A stretch of 8,277 nucleotides of DNA from Hyphomonadaceae bacterium (GCA_016791325.1 JAEUMU010000215.1:1-8277), one strand, 5' to 3'. Numbered from the stretch's first letter, positions 1 to 6,866 are shown. The notes: a model not told the origin generated them from the sequence alone. A program made the numbers and translations.

Positions 1-1
1 C

Positions 2-394
2 GCTGACGCCGTTGTGCGAACGCGCCAATTACGTGAACTCCTGGCATGGGCGCAACGAGAGTATGAGCGCGGTCAGCACGTGATCCTCGCGGGCGACTGG
101 AATTTCCAGATCGCAGAAACAAATTTTCCGCACACCACTGAAGACCGTTTCCTGTTCTGGCTATTCCCGTTTCCGCAAGATGCGTTGCCGGAGGGATGGC
201 GCATCGCTGCGGATGCAACCGTGCCGAGCGTGCGCACCAACCACCAGCCCTATGTGCCCGGCGAGAATTACGTGACCACAATTGACGGCTTCATCGTGTC
301 GCCGAACGTGGAGGTCGAGAGCGTCGCAGGCATTGACCTTGGCTTCGCCCATAGCGATCACCAGCCGGTGCGCCTGCGGGCGCGGGCGCGCTAG
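2..394 (+). CDS. Endonuclease/exonuclease/phosphatase (EEP) family protein, C-terminal part
   Basis: This is the C-terminal 130 residues of a gene whose start lies before the window; the frame is open to base 2. The GTG at 14 is internal and not a likely start, because the EEP fold needs much more N-terminal sequence. Two signatures of the EEP fold are visible: GDWN at 92-103, which carries a catalytic Asp and Asn, and HSDHQPV from 350, which carries the Asp-His pair that ends nearly all family members. EEP enzymes are metal-dependent and cleave phosphodiester or phosphomonoester bonds in nucleic acids, lipids or inositol phosphates. The substrate cannot be told from this fragment, and without the N-terminus secretion cannot be judged. 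It ends 43 bp before phoD on the same strand, so co-transcription is plausible. The fold is near certain; the function is open. Confidence 0.85.
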   Translation, partial: ADAVVRTRQLRELLAWAQREYERGQHVILAGDWNFQIAETNFPHTTEDRFLFWLFPFPQDALPEGWRIAADATVPSVRTNHQPYVPGENYVTTIDGFIVSPNVEVESVAGIDLGFAHSDHQPVRLRARAR

Positions 395-427
395 CGCCGC
401 CGCTTTGTTTGCGCTCTAATCGGCGTG

Positions 428-432
428 GGAGG
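428..432 (+). promoter_or_regulatory. Ribosome binding site of phoD
   Basis: GGAGG lies 5 bases before ATG 438. The alternative GTG start at 432 would overlap this site, so the site decides in favour of 438. Confidence 0.7.
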
Positions 433-437
433 TGCGT

Positions 438-2291
438 ATGGCAAAATCGGGATGGACGCGCCGCAGTGCTCTGGCCGCGATCACCGCGTCAAGCGCCGCC
501 GCGTGCGGACGCAACATTGAAACACCCGCTTATGATGGTGCGGTTGCGTTCAATCACGGCGTTGCATCCGGCGATCCGCGACATGATCGCATCATAATCT
601 GGACCCGCGTCACGCCGGAGCGCGCCGGCGCGGTGCCGGTGCGATGGATTTTGGCGCGCAACCGCGAACTGACCGATGTTGTGAAAACCGGCGTCGTCGA
701 AGCCAATGAGGCGCGGGACTACACCGTCAAGGTTGATGTCACCGGCTTGCGCCCCGGTGCGCCGTATTTCTACGGATTTCGCGCGGGCGCGGCGCAGAGC
801 ACAACGGGGCGCACGCGCACGCTGCCGCGCGGGCGGCTTGATCAGCTGAAGCTGGCGGTGGTGTCGTGCGCATCCTACCCGCATGGGTTTTTCAATGCTT
901 ATGGCGCGCTTGCGGCACGGGATGATGTCGATGTTGTCGTCCACCTCGGCGACTACATCTACGAGTACGGCCTTTCGGGTTACGGGGGTGATTCCGCCGT
1001 GGCGCTTGGCCGTATTCCTTCCCCTGAGGTGGAATGTCTGCGCCTACAGGATTATCGCCATCGTCACGCGCAATATAAGGGCGAGGCAGAGCTCCAGGCA
1101 GCGCACGCCCAAACGCCCTGGGTGGTTGTCTGGGACGATCACGAAGTCGCCAATGATTCCTGGATGGGCGGGGCGGAGAACCACCAATCGAATGAAGGTG
1201 TCTGGGCGAACCGCAAGCAGGCGGCTCTCCAGGCTTATTACGAATGGATGCCTATTCGTGAGCCAGAGCCTGGGCGTGCGTTCGAGGCAATCAATCGCGC
1301 GTTCCAATTTGGCGATCTATTCACGCTGATCATGCTGGAGACGCGCCTGCTGGCGCGTGAGCAGCCGCACGATTATGCGCGCGATTTGCCCGTGGAAATG
1401 CAGCGATGGAATTTCACCAATCCCGCCGCACCGGTGGCGCTGCGCGCACACGAACCAGATACGCCCGCCATGCAGCGTTTTCCCGCGATCTATGAAGCGA
1501 TCGGCGCGGAAACCCGCCCCGTGCTGGATTGGCGGCGCGCGCAGGGGCTGATTCAGAGCGCGCGCGCCTTGCCGGAGGGGTTCTTCCTTGCGCCTGATCG
1601 TGCCGCCATTGATGCGTTGCTGACTCATCCTGATCGCGAAATCTTGGGTGAAGCGCAGCACGTGTGGTTGGCCGAACAACTTGCGCAATCGCAGCAGGCG
1701 GGCGTGCGCTGGCAAGTGATTGGCAATCAGATTATCATGGCGCCTGTTCTCGCCCCCGATCTCTCCAGTACGCCGGCGCCTTTGGCCGCCGCCCTTGAGC
1801 GCCTGCGCCCCGGCGTATCGCAATTGCTGAAGCTCACGCGCTTTCCGTTCCCCCTCAACATTGACGCGTGGGATGGCTATCCCAGAGCGCGCGCGCGTGT
1901 GCTGGAAGCGATCCGAGCCGCTGGCGGAAACACCCTTGTCGTCACGGGAGATAGCCACACGGCCTGGGCCAACGAGCTGACAGACGCACAGGGGCTTGTT
2001 GCGGTCGAGCTTGGCGCTACGTCCATTACGAGCCCCAGCGAAAGCGACTATTTTTCCGCCGCTGGAATGGATTTTTCCGCAGGCGTTCGCGCCCGTAACC
2101 CGAACGTGAAATGGACGGACGGAGCCAAGCGCGGTTTCCTGCTGCTGACGCTATCGCACGAGCGCGCGCTGGCCGAATACATGACCGTTTCGACGATTCA
2201 ATCGACCGAGTACGAAACCACACGTAGCGCCGCCTTCACGATCGCGCCCACCCAAGGGCCGGGTGTGGGGCCGCTAACAGAGGCGAGCTAG
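438..2291 (+). CDS. phoD: PhoD-type alkaline phosphatase/phosphodiesterase, Tat-exported
   Basis: A 617-residue metallophosphoesterase of the PhoD family, which releases phosphate from phosphomonoesters and diesters outside the cytoplasm using Ca and Fe. The start is placed at ATG 438 because GGGAGG ends 5 bases before it; the in-frame GTG at 432 overlaps that ribosome site. The N-terminus has TRRSAL (residues 7-12), a twin-arginine signal, then an Ala/Ser-rich stretch ending AAAC at 20-23. That is a borderline lipobox, so the mature protein could be a lipoprotein or soluble. The N-terminal PhoD domain follows (GVASGDP, then IIWTRVTP). The catalytic domain has VVSCAS, HLGDYIYEYG (D172), WDDHEVANDSW (D233, D234, H235, N239), IGNQIIMAPV, and VVTGDSHTAW (D505, H507). 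The family's metal-binding blocks are present in order, and the gene looks intact. No Pho box is visible in the 43 bp upstream; control may lie before the EEP gene. Confidence 0.93.
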   Translation: MAKSGWTRRSALAAITASSAAACGRNIETPAYDGAVAFNHGVASGDPRHDRIIIWTRVTPERAGAVPVRWILARNRELTDVVKTGVVEANEARDYTVKVDVTGLRPGAPYFYGFRAGAAQSTTGRTRTLPRGRLDQLKLAVVSCASYPHGFFNAYGALAARDDVDVVVHLGDYIYEYGLSGYGGDSAVALGRIPSPEVECLRLQDYRHRHAQYKGEAELQAAHAQTPWVVVWDDHEVANDSWMGGAENHQSNEGVWANRKQAALQAYYEWMPIREPEPGRAFEAINRAFQFGDLFTLIMLETRLLAREQPHDYARDLPVEMQRWNFTNPAAPVALRAHEPDTPAMQRFPAIYEAIGAETRPVLDWRRAQGLIQSARALPEGFFLAPDRAAIDALLTHPDREILGEAQHVWLAEQLAQSQQAGVRWQVIGNQIIMAPVLAPDLSSTPAPLAAALERLRPGVSQLLKLTRFPFPLNIDAWDGYPRARARVLEAIRAAGGNTLVVTGDSHTAWANELTDAQGLVAVELGATSITSPSESDYFSAAGMDFSAGVRARNPNVKWTDGAKRGFLLLTLSHERALAEYMTVSTIQSTEYETTRSAAFTIAPTQGPGVGPLTEAS

Positions 2292-2467
2292 GAGAGCGTG
2301 CGGTTCGGCGCTGCGTGCGCTGGGCGCTCCGCCTTGCGCGCATCGTATCTTATCGCTCGCGTAAGGATCGTGTGAACGAACATATTGGCTTCATTCAGAT
2401 CGCGGCCGGAATGCTGTGCATAATGACGCAGGGAATCGGCGAGGGCGAGAAACTGATTTGCGTGCAT
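2288..2467 (-). CDS. Small 59-residue protein of unknown function, weakly like an ECF sigma region 2 helix
   Basis: This minus-strand reading frame of 59 codons fills the space between the phoD and sarcosine oxidase-like stops. It runs from ATG 2467 to TAG 2288. The protein begins MHANQFLALADSLRHYAQ, continues with DLNEANMFVHTILTRAIR (residues 23-40), and has a basic, Ala/Pro-rich tail. The first 42 residues look like two amphipathic helices. The pattern D-L-x-E-A-x(3)-V-x(3)-L-x-R-A recalls the DLVQ..LLRA helix of extracytoplasmic-function sigma factors, but there is no room for a full domain. The ribosome site is weak (AGG 8 bases upstream). It lies 62 bp downstream of the flavoprotein on the same strand, and its stop overlaps the phoD stop by 4 bp. 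I do not recognise the family. The case rests on helix-like composition and neat packing between neighbours. Confidence 0.5.
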   Translation of the reverse strand: MHANQFLALADSLRHYAQHSGRDLNEANMFVHTILTRAIRYDARKAERPAHAAPNRTLS

Positions 2468-2481
2468 GGCGCGAACCTGAG

Positions 2482-2519
2482 GTGACTCAGCGACGGCTTC
2501 GTGACTCGCGCGTGACTCA
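2482..2519. repeat. Three copies of GTGACTC upstream of the small gene
   Basis: GTGACTC occurs at 2482-2488, 2501-2507 and 2512-2518, with start-to-start distances of 19 and 11 bp. Two copies continue to the near-palindrome TGACTCA. They sit 15-52 bp upstream of the start of the minus-strand small gene and just after the flavoprotein stop. Possible readings are a regulator site with direct repeats, or chance. No promoter can be identified with confidence. Confidence 0.4.
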
Positions 2520-2529
2520 AATATGGCGT

Positions 2530-3636
2530 TCAGTTTTTTAATCCGCCCAAGCGGTTAACATCACTGGCGCGCTGCGACATGAAGGCTTCAAGTTCCGCTG
2601 AAGGACGTTCATTCAGCCATTCTTCCGCAAGTTCTCCGAAGGCGGGCGCGTATTTGAAGCCATGGCCGGAACAAGCGGAAAACAACAACACGCGCGGATG
2701 CACACTGCTCGGCACGATAAGAAAATTCTCGTCTGGCGTGACGGTATAGAGGCAGCGCGCCATGTGCTCCGGTGTGGACTCATGCTTCGGCAGCAACATG
2801 CGCGCGTGCGCCGTGAGCCGTGCTGCGTCGGCGTCGTCAGGTGGGCGCACGATGTCGGGATCGCTCACTGCGCCACCAACTGCATGCAGGCCGATTTTGT
2901 AGCGCCCGCCGGGGGCGGGCATGCCGTAAACGCCATCTTCGTTGTCGACGCAAATGATGGGCAGCAGGCGCGGCGTTGGTGTTGTGAACCAGCCAACGAC
3001 ACGGCGCTTTACCGCAAGCTTACCGGCGAACTCCGGCAGCAAGCGCCGCGCCCACGCGCCCGCGGCGATAACAACCGCATCATAGCTTCGCGTCTCACCA
3101 TTGATACGTAGCGCAGGCCCCTCAATGCCGTCAGCAACGCGTGCATTGTGGGCCAACTTGGCGCCCCAGCGCACGGCCTGCCGCAGCAAGAAGCTGCGCG
3201 TGGCGTCAGCGGCGATGACGCCAGAGTCCTGCTGGCGAAACACGTCCCATTCGTAGGGCATCGCCACATAGCCGCGCGTGAGCGGGTGGATAGCGTCGCC
3301 CCGCAGCAGCGCGGCAGGCTCGCCGCTAAGACGCTGGCTGGCGGTCACGAACGGCGAGCCGCGGGGGCCGGCCATCAAGCCGCCGGTCCATTCGATCAAC
3401 GGCCGTCCCGCCAGCCCCTCCCACGTTCGCCAGAGCCCAGCGGCACGGCGCGCCAGCGCAACGTAGGTTCCGCCCTCGCCTGGGGTCAGGCGCATGATCC
3501 GCGTGTCGCCATGGGAGGAGCCGCGTTCGTGCATCGGCTCGAACTGGTCGAAGCCAGTGACATCGTGGCCCGCCAGCGCCAGCCGCGCGCAGATGCTCAG
3601 GCCCGCAATGCCCAGTCCAACGACGGCGACCTTCAT
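2530..3636 (-). CDS. FAD-dependent amine oxidase, monomeric sarcosine oxidase/N-methyltryptophan oxidase family
   Basis: A 368-residue flavoenzyme that should oxidise a secondary amine, such as an N-methyl amino acid, with O2 to give H2O2 and the demethylated amine. The N-terminal FAD-binding motif is VVGLGIAGLS (residues 5-14). SSHGDTRIMR (40-49) supplies the Thr45-Arg46 active-site pair. K247 and H251, in YKIGLH, match the substrate-side Lys/His pair. C295 in CLYTVTPDENF is in place for covalent FAD attachment, and K328 in SGHGFK for oxygen activation. The 33-residue distance from C295 to K328 equals that in the characterised enzymes (Cys315/Lys348), so a covalent-flavin oxidase is strongly supported. 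Length is slightly below the usual 370-390. The substrate (sarcosine, N-methyltryptophan, pipecolate or another) cannot be read, so no gene symbol is given. It is divergent from the DUF817 gene across 47 bp. No signal peptide is seen; it should be cytoplasmic. Confidence 0.9.
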   Translation of the reverse strand: MKVAVVGLGIAGLSICARLALAGHDVTGFDQFEPMHERGSSHGDTRIMRLTPGEGGTYVALARRAAGLWRTWEGLAGRPLIEWTGGLMAGPRGSPFVTASQRLSGEPAALLRGDAIHPLTRGYVAMPYEWDVFRQQDSGVIAADATRSFLLRQAVRWGAKLAHNARVADGIEGPALRINGETRSYDAVVIAAGAWARRLLPEFAGKLAVKRRVVGWFTTPTPRLLPIICVDNEDGVYGMPAPGGRYKIGLHAVGGAVSDPDIVRPPDDADAARLTAHARMLLPKHESTPEHMARCLYTVTPDENFLIVPSSVHPRVLLFSACSGHGFKYAPAFGELAEEWLNERPSAELEAFMSQRASDVNRLGGLKN

Positions 3637-3683
3637 ACTTTCGCTCTACTCTCGGGCTGCATAAGCGGGGAAGGGGGAAAAGC
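3637..3683. promoter_or_regulatory. 47-bp divergent intergenic region
   Basis: This gap separates the starts of the flavoprotein (minus) and the DUF817 gene (plus). Any promoters must sit here or reach into the opposing coding sequence. On the plus side AAGGGGG (3671-3677) is a clear ribosome site 6 bases before GTG 3684. The minus side has only a weak purine-rich stretch. No convincing -35/-10 pair was found. Confidence 0.35.
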
Positions 3684-4586
3684 GTGAGCCTCAAGGACCG
3701 CATCAAAGCGCTGGTCGAAGCCTTCGACGCCTGGGCGCGCCCATGGGCCGCGCGCTCCAAATGGAACGGCTGGGCCTATGAATTCTTGATGTTCGGGCTG
3801 AAACAGGCATGGGCCTGCCTGTTCGGCGCCCTCATGCTTGCGCTTCTGCTGGGCACGTTCCTGTTCTGGCCAGACGAGGCGCCGCTGGCGCGCTACGATT
3901 TTCTGGTGCTCGCGTCTGTGGCGATCCAAGCGCTGCTGCTGGCGACCAAGCTTGAGCGTTGGGACGAAGCGCTGGTGATCCTGATCTTCCACGTCGTCGG
4001 CACCATCATGGAGATATTCAAAACGGCGCAAGGCTCGTGGATCTATCCGGAGGAGAGCCTGCTGCGTATTGCCGGCGTGCCGCTCTTCTCCGGTTTCATG
4101 TATGCGTGCATCGGCTCTTACATTGCGCGCGCCACCCGCCTGTTTGAGTTGAAATACATCAACTATCCGCCGCTCTGGACAACTTGGGCGCTGGCGATAG
4201 CGGCGTACGCCAACTTCTTCACCCACCACTTCACCATCGACATCCGCAATGCGCTGTTTGCGTTCTCAGCGCTGATTTTCTGGCGCGGCTGGTTCGTGTT
4301 TACCCCGGACCGCAAGGCGCGGCGCATGCCGTTGCTGATGGGGTATTTGTTGGTGGCGCTTTTCATATGGTTTGCCGAAAACCTCGGCACATTTGCCGCC
4401 GCCTGGGTTTACCCTAGCCAACGCGACGGCTGGCACATGGTCGGCATCGAAAAACTGGGCTCTTGGTATTTGCTCATGCTGCTGAGCTTTGTGCTCACCA
4501 CGCTGGTCCATAAGCCGGAGCCCGCAGCGCAGGATTGCCGGCCAGTGTCCGGCGGCGATCCCGCGCGCAATCTCTATCAGCCGTAG
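3684..4586 (+). CDS. DUF817 family multi-pass membrane protein
   Basis: A 300-residue hydrophobic protein. The start is GTG 3684, supported by AAGGGGG 6 bases upstream. About eight membrane segments can be drawn, near residues 33-53, 65-84, 93-110, 128-150, 160-177, 183-201, 214-233 and 254-274. Conserved-looking polar positions sit inside or beside membrane segments: GTIMEIFK (around 105-112) followed by [21 protein letters not shown], and [17 protein letters not shown]. These match my recollection of the DUF817 family (B. subtilis YoaT group), whose function is unknown. Buried Glu, His and Tyr residues hint at an enzyme or cofactor binder rather than a passive channel, but that is inference. 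It is divergent from the amine oxidase and its last 10 bp overlap the end of folE on the other strand. The C-terminal tail is short and soluble. Confidence 0.82.
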   Translation: MSLKDRIKALVEAFDAWARPWAARSKWNGWAYEFLMFGLKQAWACLFGALMLALLLGTFLFWPDEAPLARYDFLVLASVAIQALLLATKLERWDEALVILIFHVVGTIMEIFKTAQGSWIYPEESLLRIAGVPLFSGFMYACIGSYIARATRLFELKYINYPPLWTTWALAIAAYANFFTHHFTIDIRNALFAFSALIFWRGWFVFTPDRKARRMPLLMGYLLVALFIWFAENLGTFAAAWVYPSQRDGWHMVGIEKLGSWYLLMLLSFVLTTLVHKPEPAAQDCRPVSGGDPARNLYQP

Positions 4587-5122
4587 CCCGCCAGCTTGAG
4601 AAAGCGGTTGCGCAGTTCCGCATCGTCTTTGAACGCGCCAGTGAATTGCGTCGTCACTGTCGTCACGTCTTTGTGGTGCACGCCGCGGGTGCTCATGCAC
4701 TGGTGTTCTGCGTCGATCAGCACGGCCACACCGCGCGGCTTCAGCGTTTCCTCGATCGCGTGGGCAACCTGGCTGGTCATGGTTTCTTGAGTCTGCAGCC
4801 GCTTGGCGAAAATCTCGACCACGCGCGCAATCTTCGAGATGCCGACCACCGAGTCCGTCGGCAAATAAGCTACGAAAGCCTTGCCAAGGAACGGCGCGAT
4901 GTGGTGCTCGCAATGGCTCTCAACGTCGATGTTCTTGAGCATGACGATATCGTCATAGCCGCCCACATCCTCGAATACGCGTGCGAGCTCGTCGGCGGGC
5001 GTCTCGTCATAGCCGCGAAACCACTCGCGATAGGCGTCTACCACCCGCTTGGGCGTATCCTTCAGGCCTTCGCGGTCCGGATCGTCGCCGGCCCAGGCGA
5101 TCAGGGTGCGCACCGCCTCCAT
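4577..5122 (-). CDS. folE: GTP cyclohydrolase I (start uncertain)
   Basis: This enzyme converts GTP to 7,8-dihydroneopterin triphosphate, the first step of tetrahydrofolate (and queuosine-type) synthesis, as a cytoplasmic homodecamer. The zinc ligands are in place: C71 and H74 in SHCEHHIAP, and C142 in HQCMSTRG. The 3- and 71-residue spacings equal those of E. coli FolE (Cys110, His113, Cys181). H73 and H140 match its catalytic His112 and His179. [12 protein letters not shown] and [20 protein letters not shown] are further family blocks. With ATG 5122, which has GAGG 5 bases upstream, the protein is 181 residues and starts inside the first core helix. The frame stays open to 5209, adding RRPSREAA just before this Met, a sequence usual in alphaproteobacterial FolE. 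The true start may therefore be upstream, at a non-canonical codon such as ATT 5182. The 3' end overlaps the DUF817 gene by 10 bp. Confidence 0.93.
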   Translation of the reverse strand: MEAVRTLIAWAGDDPDREGLKDTPKRVVDAYREWFRGYDETPADELARVFEDVGGYDDIVMLKNIDVESHCEHHIAPFLGKAFVAYLPTDSVVGISKIARVVEIFAKRLQTQETMTSQVAHAIEETLKPRGVAVLIDAEHQCMSTRGVHHKDVTTVTTQFTGAFKDDAELRNRFLKLAGYG

Positions 5123-5186
5123 CGCCGCCTCGCGTGAGGGCCGCCTTTGCTCCGCCTCTTCAGGCGAGCGCCACTTTAGAATTTCA

Positions 5187-5207
5187 CTCCTGGGGGAGGA
5201 CAGTCCT
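5187..5207 (-). promoter_or_regulatory. Shine-Dalgarno and overlapping dyads in the folE leader
   Basis: On the minus strand AGGAG (5191-5187) is the best ribosome site upstream of folE. It can be paired in a small hairpin: CTCC (5198-5195), loop CCCA, GGAG (5190-5187). An alternative register pairs TCCT (5200-5197) with AGGA. Next to it is the interrupted palindrome AGGAC-A-GTCCT (5197-5207, plus-strand reading) and a repeat of ACAGTC (5200-5205, 5209-5214). Such a layout suits translational control by masking the ribosome site. In alphaproteobacteria folE is a known target of the folE-motif (THF-II) riboswitch, but I could not match its consensus from memory. Confidence 0.35.
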
Positions 5208-5384
5208 TACAGTCTGAGAGACGGGGGTCGAGCCGGGAGGGTTCGTCGTAAGCCTAATACGGCCCACCGCGACACCCGGACTTAACGCCCGCCCAAAAAT
5301 CCACTCAGGCGGCGGGACCAATACACGCGGCCCCAGACGGATATGGAGTGTAGCACGCGCTGCCGCTAGAACCCACCCCTTCAG

Positions 5385-5410
5385 CGGCCTAAGGCCGAGT
5401 TTAGCTCGGC
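5385..5410 (+). promoter_or_regulatory. Two mutually exclusive hairpins in the cysS leader
   Basis: Hairpin 1 pairs CGGCC (5385-5389) with GGCCG (5393-5397) around TAA. Hairpin 2 pairs GCCGAG (5394-5399) with CTCGGC (5405-5410) around a 5-base loop. Both use 5394-5397, so only one can form at a time. They end 31 bases before the cysS start. No T-run follows, so a classical intrinsic attenuator is not shown. Confidence 0.35.
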
Positions 5411-5440
5411 TCAACAGCCGGATATGTCGTAGGGTCATTC

Positions 5441-6817
5441 ATGCAAATTCAGCTCACCAACACGCTGACGCGGCGCAAAGAGGCCTTCGCGCCCGCCGAT
5501 CCCAGCCGGGTGACGATGTATGTCTGCGGGCCTACGGTTTATAATTTCGCCCATATCGGCAATGCCCGCCCGCCGGTCGTGTTCGACCTGTTGTTTCGAC
5601 TGCTCCGCCACACCTTTGGCGAGCAGGCGGTGATCTACGCGCGCAACTACACCGATATTGACGACAAGATCATTGCGGCTTCGCTGGAGCGCGGTGTGCC
5701 CATTGGCGACATCACCCGCGCGGTGGAGCAAGCCTACGAAACCGATATGGGTGCGCTCAACGTGTTGACGCCAACCGTGCGCCCGCGCGCCACAGAGAAC
5801 GTTTCCGCCATGGTGGAGGTAATTGCAAAGTTGATCGCCAAGGGGACTGCCTACGTGGTCCCAAGTGGAGTTTATTTTTCTGTCGCCGCCGACGCCGATT
5901 ACGGCAAGCTCTCTGGGCGCAGTCAGGACGAGCTCAAAGCGGGGGCGCGCATAGAGGGCGAGGACGATAAGCGCCATCCCTCCGATTTCGCACTCTGGAA
6001 AATGGCGAAGCCGGGAGAGCCCCAATGGCAGGCGCCCTTTGGAGCTGGCCGGCCTGGCTGGCACATCGAATGCTCCGCCATGATCGAAAGTGAACTCGGC
6101 TCGCCCATCGATATTCACGGTGGCGGCATCGATCTGATTTTTCCTCATCACGAGAATGAAATTGCGCAAAGCGAAAGCGCACACGGCCATGCCCTTGCGC
6201 ACGTCTGGATGCACAATGGCTTTCTGACGATGGATAAGGAGAAGATGTCCAAGTCGCTCGGCAACATAATCACGCCGCGCGAACTGCTGCAGCAGGGTTG
6301 GCACGGGGAGACGATCCGCTGGGCGTTGCTGTCGGCGCATTACCGCGCGCCGCTCGATTGGAACGAGGATTTGCTCAAGCAGGCGCAGGCTTCGCTCGAC
6401 CGGCTTTATGGCGCGCTGTTGCGGCTGAAGGATGTGCCGCCCGCGCAAGCAGAGGCGCCGAGCGCTTTCGTTGCGGCCTTGGCGGACGATCTGAACACGC
6501 CCGTCGCGATCGCCGAGCTCTCCGCGCTCGCTACGGCTGCCAACATCGCCAAGAAGCCAGCCGAACAGTCCAAGGCCAAAGGGGAACTGGCGGCGGCCGC
6601 GGCCTTGTTCGGCGTGCTGCAAGACGATCCCGAGCACTGGTTCCGCGCCAGTTTCGGCGACCAAGCGGCTGAGATTGACTCGCTGGTGGCTGATCGCGTC
6701 GCCGCGCGCGCGGCGAAAGACTACGCCACGTCCGATCGCCTGCGGGACGAATTGGCGGCGCGCGGGGTGGAGGTCATGGATAGCCCCAGCGGCTCTACGT
6801 GGCGGCGCAAGGGCTGA
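5441..6817 (+). CDS. cysS: Cysteinyl-tRNA synthetase
   Basis: This class I synthetase charges tRNA-Cys with cysteine in the cytoplasm. The 458 residues are close to the 461 of E. coli. The HIGH motif appears as HIGN (38-41), the normal form for this enzyme, and KMSKS is at 268-272. The four zinc ligands that select cysteine are C29 in VCGPTVYN, C211 in HIECSAM, and H236 and E240 in FPHHENE, shifted by only 1-2 from E. coli (28, 209, 234, 238). The C-terminal helical domain carries ATSDRLRDEL and ends GSTWRRKG, as in the family. ATG 5441 has AGGG 6 bases upstream. It is divergent from folE and is followed after 61 bp by the serpin gene on the same strand. An essential gene, apparently intact. 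Confidence 0.97.
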   Translation: MQIQLTNTLTRRKEAFAPADPSRVTMYVCGPTVYNFAHIGNARPPVVFDLLFRLLRHTFGEQAVIYARNYTDIDDKIIAASLERGVPIGDITRAVEQAYETDMGALNVLTPTVRPRATENVSAMVEVIAKLIAKGTAYVVPSGVYFSVAADADYGKLSGRSQDELKAGARIEGEDDKRHPSDFALWKMAKPGEPQWQAPFGAGRPGWHIECSAMIESELGSPIDIHGGGIDLIFPHHENEIAQSESAHGHALAHVWMHNGFLTMDKEKMSKSLGNIITPRELLQQGWHGETIRWALLSAHYRAPLDWNEDLLKQAQASLDRLYGALLRLKDVPPAQAEAPSAFVAALADDLNTPVAIAELSALATAANIAKKPAEQSKAKGELAAAAALFGVLQDDPEHWFRASFGDQAAEIDSLVADRVAARAAKDYATSDRLRDELAARGVEVMDSPSGSTWRRKG

Positions 6818-6820
6818 AGC

Positions 6821-6837
6821 GGCGCCCGCAAGGCGCC
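6821..6837 (+). terminator. GGCGCC hairpin after cysS
   Basis: GGCGCC (6821-6826) and GGCGCC (6832-6837) form a 6-bp stem with loop CGCAA just after the cysS stop. Only CAATTT follows, so termination would be weak and read-through into the serpin gene is possible. GGCGCCC recurs at 6872-6878 directly before the serpin start. Confidence 0.3.
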
Positions 6838-6866
6838 CAATTTGCGCGCGAGAGTGGTGCGCAAGC

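Larger units (their letters stand above)
5123..5440. other. 318-bp intergenic region between divergent folE and cysS, rich in potential RNA structure
   Basis: No protein gene is supported here. An 84-codon minus-strand frame exists but lies wholly within the leader and resembles no family I know. Potential plus-strand pairings are 5192-5199 with 5373-5380 (one wobble, one mismatch), GTCTG 5212-5216 with CAGAC 5334-5338, CCGGG 5233-5237 with CCCGG 5275-5279 enclosing GTCG 5245-5248 with CGAC 5270-5273 and GCC 5252-5254 with GGC 5261-5263, and CCCGCC 5288-5293 with GGCGGG 5311-5316. Together these could make a closed structured RNA of about 190 nt on either strand. GC-rich DNA gives such pairings by chance fairly often. 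I looked for SRP RNA, tmRNA, RNase P and tRNA hallmarks and did not find them. Confidence 0.4.

Noticed and set aside
432..437. GTG 432 as the phoD start
   Set aside because: It overlaps the ribosome site that serves ATG 438.
1317..1958. 213-codon minus-strand open frame inside phoD
   Set aside because: Antisense to conserved phosphatase sequence and without a recognisable domain.
5200..5250. TPP riboswitch, suggested by CTGAGA at 5215-5220
   Set aside because: The second conserved block of the thiamine element is absent and the neighbouring genes are not thiamine genes.
5187..5380. RNase P RNA, because GGGGGAGGACAGTCC resembles its conserved 5' block and AGAACCCA its 3' block
   Set aside because: The region is about half the needed length, the sequence after the 5' block does not match, and cysS begins too soon.
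5184..5438. 84-codon minus-strand open frame in the folE/cysS gap
   Set aside because: No family resemblance and no good ribosome site; Arg/Pro-rich composition is what structured GC-rich non-coding DNA yields. Not fully excluded.
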